NCBI RefSeq assembly: GCF_000378745.1
Contig: NZ_KB905279.1
Coordinates: forward strand, 1 to 51,696
Length of the DNA: 51,696 nt
Direction of reading: 5' to 3'
From: Prevotella amnii DSM 23384 = JCM 14753
GTDB lineage: Bacteria > Bacteroidota > Bacteroidia > Bacteroidales > Bacteroidaceae
Under the pieces are notes generated by a model, which saw nothing but the letters and a program-made list of their open reading frames with translations, searched no databases and had not been told where the DNA came from. The translations under genes and the position numbers were made by a program. Below, in pieces: positions 17,844-26,656 of the stretch; positions within the stretch are counted from its first letter, which is position 1, and each line of letters begins with the position of its first letter.

Positions 17844-18683
17844 ATGAATAGTTTTTATAAATACTCATTTATCCTTTTATTTATGATTGCTGCTTTTATG
17901 ACAAGTTGCAACAAAGATAATGATGACTTTAATCTTCCTAAAAAAGAAGAGCAAAAAGGTTCGCAAGAAAACAAAAACGATGTTAAACTACAACTTTCTA
18001 CTACTCAGCTAAATATGCAGGTAGGAAAAACAGAGTCTGTAAAAATAGTAAAAGGAAACGGAAAGTATAGTTGTAAAATAACTGATAACAATATAGCTAC
18101 AGCTACTTTAGAAAACAATATCATTACCGTTAATCCGCTTTCTACGGGTAATACCGAACTTGTTGTTACAGATGACAATAGCAAAGAACAAGTAAAGGTA
18201 AATATAGTTGTTAGCCAAGCAGCTACACATAATCCTACACCTGGTGAAACTGGAGAAACTACTAAAACTATCTTTACTTTCAATTTCTCTGAAAACCCAT
18301 GGAAAGTTCCTACTACAAACAATATAGACGCCAGAGATGATAAAACTGCTGGTAAATTAGACGATGATGTTAAGATGGTAACAGGACCTGTAACACTAAC
18401 ACAAAAGAAACTTAATGATAGGTATTGGAACAGAATTATAGATAATATCTATACAGTATATTTAAAAAATGAGTTTACATTTACAGCAGAAGAAGGTAAG
18501 GTTATTACACGCATAGAGTTTGTAAATGTACCTTATTGTTGCGATATTATGTACAATTTAAAAGAGCTAACATGTGAAGATGAAGATGATTTTCCCTACA
18601 TTTGGACTGGTAAAGAAAAGACTATTACGTTTAATGCCTCTAAGACATCTAAGTTTAAAGAAATAAAAGTTACTGTAGAATGA
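17844..18683 (+). CDS. Lipoprotein sharing the N-terminal module of its neighbour
   Basis: This 279-residue lipoprotein has the same design at its N-terminus as the preceding LRR protein: a signal peptide with lipobox FMTSC (Cys22), an acidic linker ending EEQKGSQ, and a BIG2-like domain (VKGNGKYSCKITDNNIATATL). After residue about 130 it diverges: the LRR array is replaced by about 150 residues (TKTIFTFNFSENPWKVP onward) that I do not recognise. They look beta-rich and include a YCC doublet. Its upstream leader also resembles that of the neighbour, which points to tandem duplication followed by exchange of the C-terminal module. It is the last gene of the operon, before a strong terminator. 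Confidence 0.75.
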   Translation: MNSFYKYSFILLFMIAAFMTSCNKDNDDFNLPKKEEQKGSQENKNDVKLQLSTTQLNMQVGKTESVKIVKGNGKYSCKITDNNIATATLENNIITVNPLSTGNTELVVTDDNSKEQVKVNIVVSQAATHNPTPGETGETTKTIFTFNFSENPWKVPTTNNIDARDDKTAGKLDDDVKMVTGPVTLTQKKLNDRYWNRIIDNIYTVYLKNEFTFTAEEGKVITRIEFVNVPYCCDIMYNLKELTCEDEDDFPYIWTGKEKTITFNASKTSKFKEIKVTVE

Positions 18684-18794
18684 TAAGACTACAAACGATT
18701 ATTAATCTTTTCTAATAGTATAGAGGTTACTATAAAAAAGTTATTATTTCGTTATTGTACATAAATATTACAAGATAAGTATTAGATATAAAAT

Positions 18795-18845
18795 AAGCTG
18801 TATTAAGTTATAATAAAAGGTAACTTAATGCAGCTTGCTTTTTAT
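18795..18845 (+). terminator. Terminator of the SusC/SusD-like operon
   Basis: A 16-bp stem (AAGCTGTATTAAGTTA with TAACTTAATGCAGCTT, one wobble) with a 10-nt loop is followed by GCTTTTTATA. It lies 112 bp after the last lipoprotein gene and marks the operon end. Confidence 0.85.
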
Positions 18846-18866
18846 ATAATAAGTAAGCAATAACAT

Positions 18867-18914
18867 TAAAAAAATCCGCTATATATGCGCTAAAAAGCGT
18901 GTATATAACGGATT
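18867..18914 (-). terminator. asd terminator
   Basis: An inverted repeat of about 19-bp arms (AATCCGCTATATATGCGCT against AGCGTGTATATAACGGATT, few mismatches) with a short A-rich loop is followed on the minus strand by a run of seven T. It sits 23 bp beyond the asd stop. Confidence 0.85.
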
Positions 18915-18937
18915 ATCTTTACACCTATATATTAGAA

Positions 18938-19954
18938 TTATCTCTTTATATCACCTTCTCTGATAAGATATTCTGCTATCTGAACAGCATTTAGTGCAGC
19001 CCCTTTACGTATTTGATCGCCCGTAAGCCATAACACACAGCCGTTATCATCAGCAAGATCTTTACGTACACGCCCAACGTAAACATCATCATGCCCTGCA
19101 CTTTCTAAAGGCATAGGGTAAACATAGTTTTGTGGATCATCTACTAACGTAACACCTTCGGCAGCAGCTAACGCTTTGCGAATATCGTCTACAGCTAACG
19201 GCTTCTCGGTTTCAAACCACACACTCTCAGAATGGCTGCGAAGAGATGACACACGTACGCAGGTGGCACTGGTGCGTACATCAGAGTGCATTATTTTGCG
19301 AGTTTCGTTAAACATTTTCATTTCCTCTTTAGTATAATCGGTATCGGTCATCTTATCTATTTGAGGAATAACATTATATGCTAACTGGTGAGGAAACTTT
19401 TTTATCGTTTTTACCTTACCTATAGTTAGCAGCTCCTTATATTGTTGCTCTAATTCTGCCATAGCGGCAGCTCCTGCACCGGATGCACTTTGATAGCTAC
19501 TAATATGTATTTTCTTAATATGACTAAGCTTTTCTATAGGAGCCAAAGCTACTACCATCATTATTGTGGTGCAATTAGGATTGGCTATTATCCCACGAGG
19601 GCGTTTTAAAGCATCAGCAGCATTAATCTCAGGGACTACCAATGGCACATCTTCACACTGACGAAACTGGCTGGAATTATCTATCATCACAGTTCCATAC
19701 TTAGTTATAGTATCGGCAAACTCTGCAGATGTGCCTCCTCCTGCACTAACAAAAGCTATATCCACTCCCTTAAAGTCGTCATTATGCTGAAGCAAATTTA
19801 CCTTGTAATTCTTTCCCTTAAAGGCATATTCTCTACCTGCAGAACGTGAAGAACCAAACAACACTAAGTCGTCAAGAGGAAAATTTCTCTGTTCCAATAT
19901 GCGAAGAAATTCCTGCCCTACGGCACCACTGGCACCAACAATAGCTACTTTCAT
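18938..19954 (-). CDS. asd: Aspartate-semialdehyde dehydrogenase
   Basis: This 338-residue enzyme reduces aspartyl phosphate to aspartate semialdehyde with NADPH, the branch point to lysine/diaminopimelate, threonine and methionine. The NADP-binding motif [11 protein letters not shown] opens the protein. The catalytic Cys128 is in IANPNCTT, the SYQSASGAG segment follows, and a late active-site His is expected in the [10 protein letters not shown] stretch. Length is typical. It is monocistronic, with a promoter -7 box (TACTTTTG) 38 bp upstream and a strong terminator. It diverges from the antiporter gene. Confidence 0.97.
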   Translation of the reverse strand: MKVAIVGASGAVGQEFLRILEQRNFPLDDLVLFGSSRSAGREYAFKGKNYKVNLLQHNDDFKGVDIAFVSAGGGTSAEFADTITKYGTVMIDNSSQFRQCEDVPLVVPEINAADALKRPRGIIANPNCTTIMMVVALAPIEKLSHIKKIHISSYQSASGAGAAAMAELEQQYKELLTIGKVKTIKKFPHQLAYNVIPQIDKMTDTDYTKEEMKMFNETRKIMHSDVRTSATCVRVSSLRSHSESVWFETEKPLAVDDIRKALAAAEGVTLVDDPQNYVYPMPLESAGHDDVYVGRVRKDLADDNGCVLWLTGDQIRKGAALNAVQIAEYLIREGDIKR

Positions 19955-19992
19955 TTTTATATTATAATATATTTATCAGTCTTTTTACTTTG

Positions 19993-20051
19993 CAAAAGTA
20001 CAAAAAACCATCTATTATCACCGTTACTCTATCATCTTTTTACTATCTTTG
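19993..20051. promoter_or_regulatory. Divergent promoters for asd and the antiporter
   Basis: Minus strand: a perfect -7 box TACTTTTG (plus 19993-20000) serves asd, with a leader of about 30 nt. Plus strand: a perfect -7 box TATCTTTG at 20044-20051, with a weak TTA -33 element at 20024-20026, serves the antiporter gene. The second box lies inside the longest open frame of the antiporter, so its real start must be downstream. Confidence 0.6.
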
Positions 20052-20076
20052 CATATATTTTTACAATGTGGTTACT

Positions 20077-22197
20077 ATGATTAATATATCTCATTTTTTT
20101 CCTATAACAGATCCAACGCTTATATTTTTTGTCGTTATCCTCATGATATTGTTCTCACCTATTATCATGGGAAAGCTCCGTATTCCTCATATTATAGGAA
20201 TGGTGCTTGCAGGAGTCCTTGTAGGTAAGAATGGTTTTGATATATTAGGCAGAGATGCTTCCTTTGAGATTTTTGGGCAAGTGGGCTTATATTATATTAT
20301 GTTTTTAGCAGGATTAGAGCTTGACATGGAAGGCTTGCGAAAGAATAGCATGCGCGTAATAATATTTTGTGCTCTCACCTTTCTCTGCCCATTTGTGCTA
20401 ATATATGGTGCTTTTACATTGTTTCTTCACTTCAGCGCTATGTCAGCTTTGCTCATTAGTACCATTATGGCAGACAATACGCTTATAGCCTACCCTATCG
20501 TTGGGCGTTATGGCCTTACAAAACATGTTAGCACTACTATAAGTGTAGGTGGCTCTATGCTTGCTTTACTTATATCGTTAATAATTCTTTCCTCTATAAC
20601 AAGCTCTGTAACAGGCAGTGGAGATATAACGTTTTGGATTATATTTAGCATAAAATTTATAGCATATAGCGCATTTCTCTTTTATACTGTTCCTCGTGTG
20701 GCGCGCTGGTTCTTACATCGTTATTCAGACAGTGTAATGCAGTTTGTCTTTGTTTTAGCTATTATGTTTGGCTCGGCAGCCCTTTCACATGCTATCGGCG
20801 TAGAAGGCATATTTGGCGCTTTTCTTTCTGGACTTATCTTAAACAGGTTTATTCCAAAGGTATCTCCTCTTATGAACAGGTTAGAGTTTACAGGTAATGC
20901 CTTGTTTATACCTTACTTTCTCATAGGAGTAGGCATGCTAATAAACGTAAAATTACTTTTTGAAAGTACTTACATTTTATGGATAATGTTATTACTTGTA
21001 GTCTTTGGAACATTAGGAAAAGCATTAGCATCTTATATTGCTACATGGGTCTTTAAGCTATCTTTAAAGTCGGGGCATATGATGTTTGGTCTTACCTCTG
21101 CTCATGCTGCAGGTGCAATAGCCTTAGCTATGGTTGGGTGTAAGCTGCCTATAGGCGGAGGAAAATATCTTTTTGACAATGCTGTTCTCAATGGTATAGT
21201 GCTTATGATACTGTTTACCTGCATAATATCTACTATGATAACACAACGAGCAGCTGAACAGTTGCGACTATTGGAAAAAGAAGATCTTAAGGATAAAAAG
21301 GTGGATAATGATGAGAAAATACTTGTCCCTGTAAAATATGCTAACACCTCTATCCACCTATTAAATCTCGCAACAATGATGCGCAATCCTAAGTTGAAAC
21401 GAGATATAGTGGCTCTTAATGTAGTGTACGATGATGTAAACATACATACTAAGCAAGCCGAAGGTATAGAGCTTCTAAACAATCTTAATAAATATGCCAG
21501 TGCTGCCGATGTACCTATATCTACACAGATACGTGTAGCTGCAAACATTGCAAATGGCATTATGTATGCTTTTAAGGAAAATCAAGCATCAGAAATAGTT
21601 ATGGGGCTTCATTTTCATCATCAGCAGCATGGTGGTTTTTGGGGAGAATTTGCACGTAGTGTATATCATAGGCTCAATCGTCAGATTATTATAGCACGTA
21701 TTAAGCAACCTCTAAACACTATACGCCGTATACAGGTAGCAGTACCTTCAAGGGCTGAATACGAACCGGGCTTTTATCGTTGGTTAGAGCGTTTAGCCCG
21801 CATGGCAGAAAACATGGAGTGTAGGATAGTATTCGATGCCAGACAGGAAACACTCGATTTGATAAAAGAATATGTAATAAACAACTATCCAAGTGTGCGC
21901 GCAGAATACGAACAGATGGAGCATTGGAACGAATTGCCTATAAAAGCTATGAACGTAAAACATGATCATATGTTTGTTATCATTACTGCCCGTAAAGGAA
22001 CTATCTCATATAAAGCAGCAATGGACGATTTGCCCAATGAGATAAATAAATATTTTAAGGGTAAAACTATAATGATTATCTTCCCTGATCAATATGGTAA
22101 CAATTTAGACACAATGACCTTTGCTGAGCCTCAACATACAGAGGAACGTAGCGTTTATGAGGTAGCAAGTGAATGGATACATAAGAAAAATTTATAA
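20077..22197 (+). CDS. CPA2-type cation/proton antiporter with C-terminal UspA-like region
   Basis: From ATG 20077 the product has 706 residues. About 12 membrane helices form a Kef/NapA-type exchanger ([21 protein letters not shown], then [13 protein letters not shown]). Residues from about 410 on are a soluble C-terminal part ([20 protein letters not shown] and similar) resembling tandem UspA-like domains. It probably exchanges Na+ or K+ for H+ at the inner membrane. The open frame extends upstream to a TTG at 19990, but a perfect promoter box at 20044-20051 lies inside that extension, so I choose 20077. The LolD-like gene starts 2 bp after its stop. Confidence 0.88.
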   Translation: MINISHFFPITDPTLIFFVVILMILFSPIIMGKLRIPHIIGMVLAGVLVGKNGFDILGRDASFEIFGQVGLYYIMFLAGLELDMEGLRKNSMRVIIFCALTFLCPFVLIYGAFTLFLHFSAMSALLISTIMADNTLIAYPIVGRYGLTKHVSTTISVGGSMLALLISLIILSSITSSVTGSGDITFWIIFSIKFIAYSAFLFYTVPRVARWFLHRYSDSVMQFVFVLAIMFGSAALSHAIGVEGIFGAFLSGLILNRFIPKVSPLMNRLEFTGNALFIPYFLIGVGMLINVKLLFESTYILWIMLLLVVFGTLGKALASYIATWVFKLSLKSGHMMFGLTSAHAAGAIALAMVGCKLPIGGGKYLFDNAVLNGIVLMILFTCIISTMITQRAAEQLRLLEKEDLKDKKVDNDEKILVPVKYANTSIHLLNLATMMRNPKLKRDIVALNVVYDDVNIHTKQAEGIELLNNLNKYASAADVPISTQIRVAANIANGIMYAFKENQASEIVMGLHFHHQQHGGFWGEFARSVYHRLNRQIIIARIKQPLNTIRRIQVAVPSRAEYEPGFYRWLERLARMAENMECRIVFDARQETLDLIKEYVINNYPSVRAEYEQMEHWNELPIKAMNVKHDHMFVIITARKGTISYKAAMDDLPNEINKYFKGKTIMIIFPDQYGNNLDTMTFAEPQHTEERSVYEVASEWIHKKNL

Positions 22198-22199
22198 CA

Positions 22200-22886
22200 A
22201 TGATAGATATAAAAGGAATTACTAAGAGTTTTGGTTCGCTTGAGGTACTAAAAGGTATCGATTTGCACATAAACAAGGGTGAAGTAGTAAGCATAGTAGG
22301 CCCCTCAGGAGCTGGTAAGACTACATTATTACAAATAATTGGCTCGCTCGACAAAGCAGACGAAGGAAAGGTGGTAGTAGATGGAATAGATATAAACAGC
22401 CTCTCTACTAATAAATTGAGCGATTTCCGTAATAAGCATTTGGGCTTTGTTTTTCAGTTTCACCAACTTTTACCTGAGTTTACGGCACTCGAAAATGTAA
22501 TGATTCCTGCCTATATAGCAGGTAAAAGCTCTAAAGAAGCTAAGGTTAGAGGTAAAGAGTTGTTAGCCTTTTTAGGTCTTACTGATCGTGCTAACCATAA
22601 GCCTCAAGAGCTATCTGGAGGTGAGAAACAACGTGTTGCAGTAGCACGAGCACTCGTAAACAACCCTGCTGTAATACTTGCAGACGAGCCATCTGGAAGT
22701 TTAGATTCTAAGAATAAAGCAGAGCTACATCAGCTTTTCTTCGACCTAAGAGATCAGTTTGGACAAACGTTCGTTATTGTTACGCACGATGAAGGATTGG
22801 CAAGTATCACCGACAGAACCATACATCTTAAAGATGGTATAATAATATCTGATAACAGTAGGCAACAGCTTTCTAAAGAAGACTAA
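22200..22886 (+). CDS. LolD-like ABC transporter ATP-binding protein
   Basis: This 228-residue ATPase has Walker [10 protein letters not shown] near residues 34-42, signature [15 protein letters not shown] near 139, Walker [13 protein letters not shown] and a switch His in VTHDE. The fold and length fit the LolD/MacB family, which powers lipoprotein release from the inner membrane (LolCDE) or similar MacB-type export. No permease gene is adjacent, so the partner must lie elsewhere. It follows the antiporter by 2 bp and is surely co-transcribed. The lolD name is likely, but not proved by context. Confidence 0.85.
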   Translation: MIDIKGITKSFGSLEVLKGIDLHINKGEVVSIVGPSGAGKTTLLQIIGSLDKADEGKVVVDGIDINSLSTNKLSDFRNKHLGFVFQFHQLLPEFTALENVMIPAYIAGKSSKEAKVRGKELLAFLGLTDRANHKPQELSGGEKQRVAVARALVNNPAVILADEPSGSLDSKNKAELHQLFFDLRDQFGQTFVIVTHDEGLASITDRTIHLKDGIIISDNSRQQLSKED

Positions 22887-22946
22887 CTTGCCAATAAAAT
22901 AAGCAGTAACATATTTATAAACAATATATAAAAAGGACGACAAGAC

Positions 22947-23813
22947 ATGAAAACAATAGAATTAGGAACCTTCAACAAACTCACCATAGTAAAGAAAGCT
23001 CTTCGTGAGGGTTTTGGAGAAGAATTTGGCGTTTATCTCGATGGTGGTAAGGCTGGCGATATTTTAATGCCACAAAAATATATACCACAAGGTGCAAATA
23101 TAGGTGATGAGGTAGAAGTACTCGTTTACCTTGATCAGGACGAGCGCCCTATAGCCACTACCGAAAAACCATTAGCTACAGTTAACAGCTTTGCTTATTT
23201 ATCATGCTCGTGGGTAAATGAATATGGCGCATTCTTATCATGGGGCGTTACAAAAGATCTGTTTTGCCCTTTCCGTGAGCAAAAAAGACGCATGGAAATA
23301 GGCAATTCGTATATTATATTTATGTATATTGATAAAGAGACTTATCGCTTAGTGGCATCAGCAAAGGTAGAACATTTTCTCTCTAAAGAGTTTCCAACAT
23401 ATAAACATGGCGAGGAGGTAGACTTGCTTATTTGGCAAAAGACCGACTTAGGTTTTAAAGTTATCGTAGACAATAAATACGCAGGATTAATATACGAAGA
23501 TCAGGTTTTTAAGCGTATTCACACAGGGGATAAATTAAAAGGATATATTGCAAATGTGCGCACTGATGGCAAAATAGACTGTACTTTACAACCCATTGGA
23601 CAACAATATGCTATCAGCTTTGCTGAAAGATTATTAGAATATCTTAAAGCACATAATGGAGAATGTAACCTTGGTGATAAAAGTAATGCCGAAGACATTA
23701 AATACCAATTTCAGGTATCTAAAAAAGTATATAAAAAAGCCATTGGTGACTTGTATAAAAAACATTTGATCATAGTAGAGCCAACTAAAATAAAGTTAGT
23801 AAAAAATGTGTAA
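22947..23813 (+). CDS. CvfB-like S1 RNA-binding protein
   Basis: This 288-residue protein resembles CvfB/YitL. Tandem S1-type beta-barrels cover about residues 1-65 (GVYLDGGKAGDILMPQKYIP), 70-135 (GAFLSWGVTKDLFCPFREQ) and 145-210 (LGFKVIVDNKYAGLIYEDQV). A C-terminal winged-helix-like region follows (YQFQVSKKVYKKAIGDLYKK). Such proteins bind RNA and modulate gene expression. It lies 60 bp downstream of the LolD-like gene on the same strand, probably in the same transcript. Confidence 0.85.
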   Translation: MKTIELGTFNKLTIVKKALREGFGEEFGVYLDGGKAGDILMPQKYIPQGANIGDEVEVLVYLDQDERPIATTEKPLATVNSFAYLSCSWVNEYGAFLSWGVTKDLFCPFREQKRRMEIGNSYIIFMYIDKETYRLVASAKVEHFLSKEFPTYKHGEEVDLLIWQKTDLGFKVIVDNKYAGLIYEDQVFKRIHTGDKLKGYIANVRTDGKIDCTLQPIGQQYAISFAERLLEYLKAHNGECNLGDKSNAEDIKYQFQVSKKVYKKAIGDLYKKHLIIVEPTKIKLVKNV

Positions 23814-23894
23814 TATCCATAACACCATAACCTTGTTAGTATATTATAAAGCAGACATAACAATATAAATAAATATTAGTAAACACCCTTAAAA

Positions 23895-24782
23895 ATGCAA
23901 AACCAATTTTCAAGAACACAATTATTACTGGGCAAGCCTGCCATTAATACCCTTCATGGTAGCAGAGTGGCTGTGTTTGGAGTAGGAGGTGTAGGAGGAT
24001 ATGTAGTGGAAGTTCTGGCACGTAGCGGTGTAGGAGCAATAGATATTATAGATGATGATCGTGTATGTTTGACCAATGTAAACAGACAGTTGTTAGCTAC
24101 TACAAAAACAGTAGGAAAATTTAAGGTAGATATAGCCGAAGAACGCATACTGTCCATAAATCCACGCTGTATAGTACGCAAATACCAAACTTTCTATTTA
24201 CCCGATAACGCTACTCAATTCGATTTCGATCACTACGATTATATTGTCGATTGTATAGACACTGTTACTGCAAAGCTCGACCTTATATATCGCTGCTATG
24301 AACTAAAGATACCTATATTATCATGTATGGGCGCTGCTTATAAGATAGATGCTACTAAGTTTGAGGTAACTGATATATTTAAAACTATTAATGACCCATT
24401 AGCAAAGGTTATTCGCAAAAAACTTCGAAAGACTAAAATCAAACATCTAAAGGTAGTTTATAGCCCTGAAGAGCCTTTAGAAAGTATAGAACAACCAGAG
24501 ATAAGCTGTGCCTTCCATTGTATATGCCCTGATAAAAATATGCGCAAATGCACCGAACGACATACTATTCCAAGTTCTAATGCGTGGGTACCAGCTACAG
24601 CAGGACTTATAGCAGGAGGTGAAGCTGTAAAAGATTTAATTAACATTGCAAAAACTATGCGTATTAAGCCAGAAGAAGAAGCTATAAATAAAGCAGCTAT
24701 ACTTGCAGAGCAACGCGCTAAAGATATGTTGGAAGAACGTAAACGCCTAAAATCTACGCAGAGAATAAAACAAGAGGCTTAG
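23895..24782 (+). CDS. tcdA: tRNA threonylcarbamoyladenosine dehydratase (TcdA)
   Basis: This 295-residue protein is an E1-like ThiF/MoeB-fold enzyme. The nucleotide-binding motif GVGGVGGYVVEVLARSGVG is at about residues 30-48, and DDDRVCLTNVNRQLLA, with the catalytic Arg, follows. TcdA uses ATP to cyclise t6A to ct6A at position 37 of ANN-decoding tRNAs. The length and the lack of a C-terminal rhodanese domain fit TcdA (CsdL) better than MoeB or ThiF. Lys- and Arg-rich residues at the C-terminus suit tRNA binding. No TAnnTTTG box is seen just upstream, so it may share transcription with the S1 gene. Confidence 0.88.
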   Translation: MQNQFSRTQLLLGKPAINTLHGSRVAVFGVGGVGGYVVEVLARSGVGAIDIIDDDRVCLTNVNRQLLATTKTVGKFKVDIAEERILSINPRCIVRKYQTFYLPDNATQFDFDHYDYIVDCIDTVTAKLDLIYRCYELKIPILSCMGAAYKIDATKFEVTDIFKTINDPLAKVIRKKLRKTKIKHLKVVYSPEEPLESIEQPEISCAFHCICPDKNMRKCTERHTIPSSNAWVPATAGLIAGGEAVKDLINIAKTMRIKPEEEAINKAAILAEQRAKDMLEERKRLKSTQRIKQEA

Positions 24783-24910
24783 GAAATATACCCTTATTTA
24801 TTTTATTCATTATTATTATTACCACTCTCACAAAAAGGGGTAAGAAATATATATAAACATAAAGATTTGATTAAAAACATAAGTTTTAAAACAACTAATT
24901 TGATACAATT

Positions 24911-25612
24911 ATGAATAAAGCATTAGTAACAGGTGCCAATAAAGGCATAGGATATGGAATAGCTAAAGAGTTGATAAAAAGGGGCTGGCATGTCCTTGTA
25001 GGCGCACGTAACAAAGAACGTGGCGAAGCCGCAGTAAACAAGCTAAACGCCATAGGCAAAGGAAAAGCAGAATATCTTAAAGTGGATCTTTCTAACTACA
25101 CGGTTATAGCTTCTACTTGTGAAGAAATAAAAGATAAACATTCCGACCTTAAACTATTAATAAACAACGCTGGTATACCCGGAGATATGTCAGTACTTAG
25201 CTATGAAACACAGCTAAAAGATATAATAGAAACTACTCAGGTTAATTTCTTTGGTACTTTTTATCTTTGTCAAGGACTAATATCTATACTATCTAAAAAT
25301 AATGGCAAAATAATAAACATCACAGTACCCACCTCTACCAATCCTTACTGGAATCCGTTAGCATATAAAGCAAGTAAGGCTGCACAAAATTGTATGAGCG
25401 AACATTTTGCCTTCGATTTTCAAAAAAACAATATCCCTATAGAAATATATACCGTTCATCCAGGTCCAACTACTACCGATCTTAACGGCAATATGTCTCT
25501 ACCAGGATTCCATAAGCCTGACGAAGTTGGGAAAAAGATAGTAGATTTACTCTATGATGAGCAGCAGCACCAAGGTGAATTTATTGAGATTTATCCCATT
25601 GTTGCAGAGTAA
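24911..25612 (+). CDS. Short-chain dehydrogenase/reductase
   Basis: This 233-residue classical SDR has the cofactor motif TGANKGIGYGIAKEL at residues 7-21, the NNAGIPG motif near 89, and the catalytic YKASK (Tyr and Lys) near 157-161. A Thr in the VPTSTN stretch likely replaces the usual active-site Ser. It resembles carbonyl-reductase-like SDRs (VLVGARNKERGEAAV), and the Arg after the second strand suggests NADPH preference. The substrate cannot be told. It is followed by a strong terminator. Confidence 0.85.
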   Translation: MNKALVTGANKGIGYGIAKELIKRGWHVLVGARNKERGEAAVNKLNAIGKGKAEYLKVDLSNYTVIASTCEEIKDKHSDLKLLINNAGIPGDMSVLSYETQLKDIIETTQVNFFGTFYLCQGLISILSKNNGKIINITVPTSTNPYWNPLAYKASKAAQNCMSEHFAFDFQKNNIPIEIYTVHPGPTTTDLNGNMSLPGFHKPDEVGKKIVDLLYDEQQHQGEFIEIYPIVAE

Positions 25613-25620
25613 TAAAATAC

Positions 25621-25657
25621 AATAGGGTGTGTCTAAAAGAGACACACCCTATTTATA
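25621..25657 (+). terminator. Terminator after the SDR gene
   Basis: A perfect 14-bp stem (AATAGGGTGTGTCT with AGACACACCCTATT) and a 5-nt loop lie 8 bp past the SDR stop, followed by TTATA. The T-run is short, but the stem is strong. Confidence 0.8.
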
Positions 25658-25756
25658 AGGGGTGACTAAATAAATTTGCAATAATATTTAAATTCTAAAA
25701 TAAAAGTACTTTTCAAAAATCTTGTTAAAATAATAAATTCTTTTATTTATTTTTCG

Positions 25757-25851
25757 TATCTTTGTAATGCTATTTAATTAGAGTTTGATTTTAACTATGA
25801 AAAAAAACTTATATGGTAACAATCCTTGCTACATATTGTTTCAAGGTTTTT
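25757..25851 (+). promoter_or_regulatory. dps promoter and structured leader
   Basis: A perfect -7 box TATCTTTG at 25757-25764 has no matching -33 element at normal distance, so an activator may be needed. The implied leader is about 118 nt. In it AACAAT (25818-25823) can pair with ATTGTT (25835-25840), and CCTTG (25824-25828) with CAAGG (25842-25846), which precedes a T5 run. The two pairings compete, an attenuator-like layout, but the stems are short. Confidence 0.45.
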
Positions 25852-25886
25852 AATTAAATTATATAACTTAATAAAAAAAAAGAAAA

Positions 25887-26360
25887 ATGAAAAATTTAGA
25901 TGTTTTAGCATTAGACAAAACAAAAATAGAAGGAGTAGTTAATGGTCTTAATCAGCTTTTAGCAGATCTTCATGTGTATTACATGAATTTACGTGGATTG
26001 CATTGGAATGTAAAAGGTAAGAGCTTTTTCCAGCTACATGCAGAATATGAAAATCAATATAACAATGTTGCTGAGAAAATAGATGAAGTTGCAGAACGTT
26101 TGTTACAACTTGATAGCAAGCCTGAAAATCGTTTTAGTGAACTTTTAAAAGTTGCAACACTTAAAGAAGAAAATAACAAAGTAAATGAAGTAGAAGGTAT
26201 GAAATTAATCCTTGATACTTTAAAAGTTTTAATTGCAAAAGAGCGAGAAATAATAGCAGCTGCAGAAGAAGCAAATGATGAGGTTACTACAGCTATGATG
26301 AGCGATTTTCTTGTAGGACAAGAAAAATCTGTATGGATGGTTAATGCTTATTTAGCATAA
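25887..26360 (+). CDS. dps: Dps ferritin-like DNA-protection protein
   Basis: This 157-residue protein matches Dps. The ferroxidase residues are visible: His39 in GLHWNVKG, His51 in LHAEYENQY, and Asp66 with Glu70 in EKIDEVAER. Dps dodecamers oxidise and store iron at the cost of peroxide and coat DNA in stress. Bacteroidales Dps genes are typically induced by oxidative stress, often through OxyR; I cannot point to a defined OxyR site here. It is monocistronic, with its own promoter, leader and terminator. Confidence 0.95.
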   Translation: MKNLDVLALDKTKIEGVVNGLNQLLADLHVYYMNLRGLHWNVKGKSFFQLHAEYENQYNNVAEKIDEVAERLLQLDSKPENRFSELLKVATLKEENNKVNEVEGMKLILDTLKVLIAKEREIIAAAEEANDEVTTAMMSDFLVGQEKSVWMVNAYLA

Positions 26361-26427
26361 CTTTTAAATAGCTATCAGTTCTAATATTAAAGCTATTACA
26401 TATATACTAATAGTTTTATAAGCAAAA

Positions 26428-26469
26428 AAATAGAGGATGTGTGAAAAGTTAAACATATCCTCTATTTTT
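26428..26469 (+). terminator. dps terminator
   Basis: AAATAGAGGATGTGT pairs with ACATATCCTCTATTT (one G-U) around an 8-nt loop and runs into TTTTT. It lies 68 bp after the dps stop. Confidence 0.85.
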
Positions 26470-26570
26470 ATATTATAATACCCTTTCTAAAAATATCTTA
26501 ATATTAATACTTAAATAGGCTATATCACGCAAAGATTACAAATATTATATACTTATATTAAACTGTCAAA

Positions 26571-26606
26571 TTTATGCAAATATTACAGCGATTATTAGTA
26601 ACTTTG
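26571..26606 (+). promoter_or_regulatory. lysS promoter
   Basis: The -7 box TAACTTTG at 26599-26606 is a perfect match, with TTTATG at 26571-26576 as a plausible -33 element (22-bp spacer). Transcription would start about 47 bp before lysS and probably covers gpsA and pgi. Confidence 0.6.
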
Positions 26607-26656
26607 CAATATTATATAAAATATTAAATGAAATATATTGATAAGATAGAAAAACT

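Noticed and set aside
25818..25846. H-type pseudoknot in the dps leader
   Set aside because: The arm order allows it, but the zero-length first loop and short last loop are geometrically poor; competing hairpins are the better reading.
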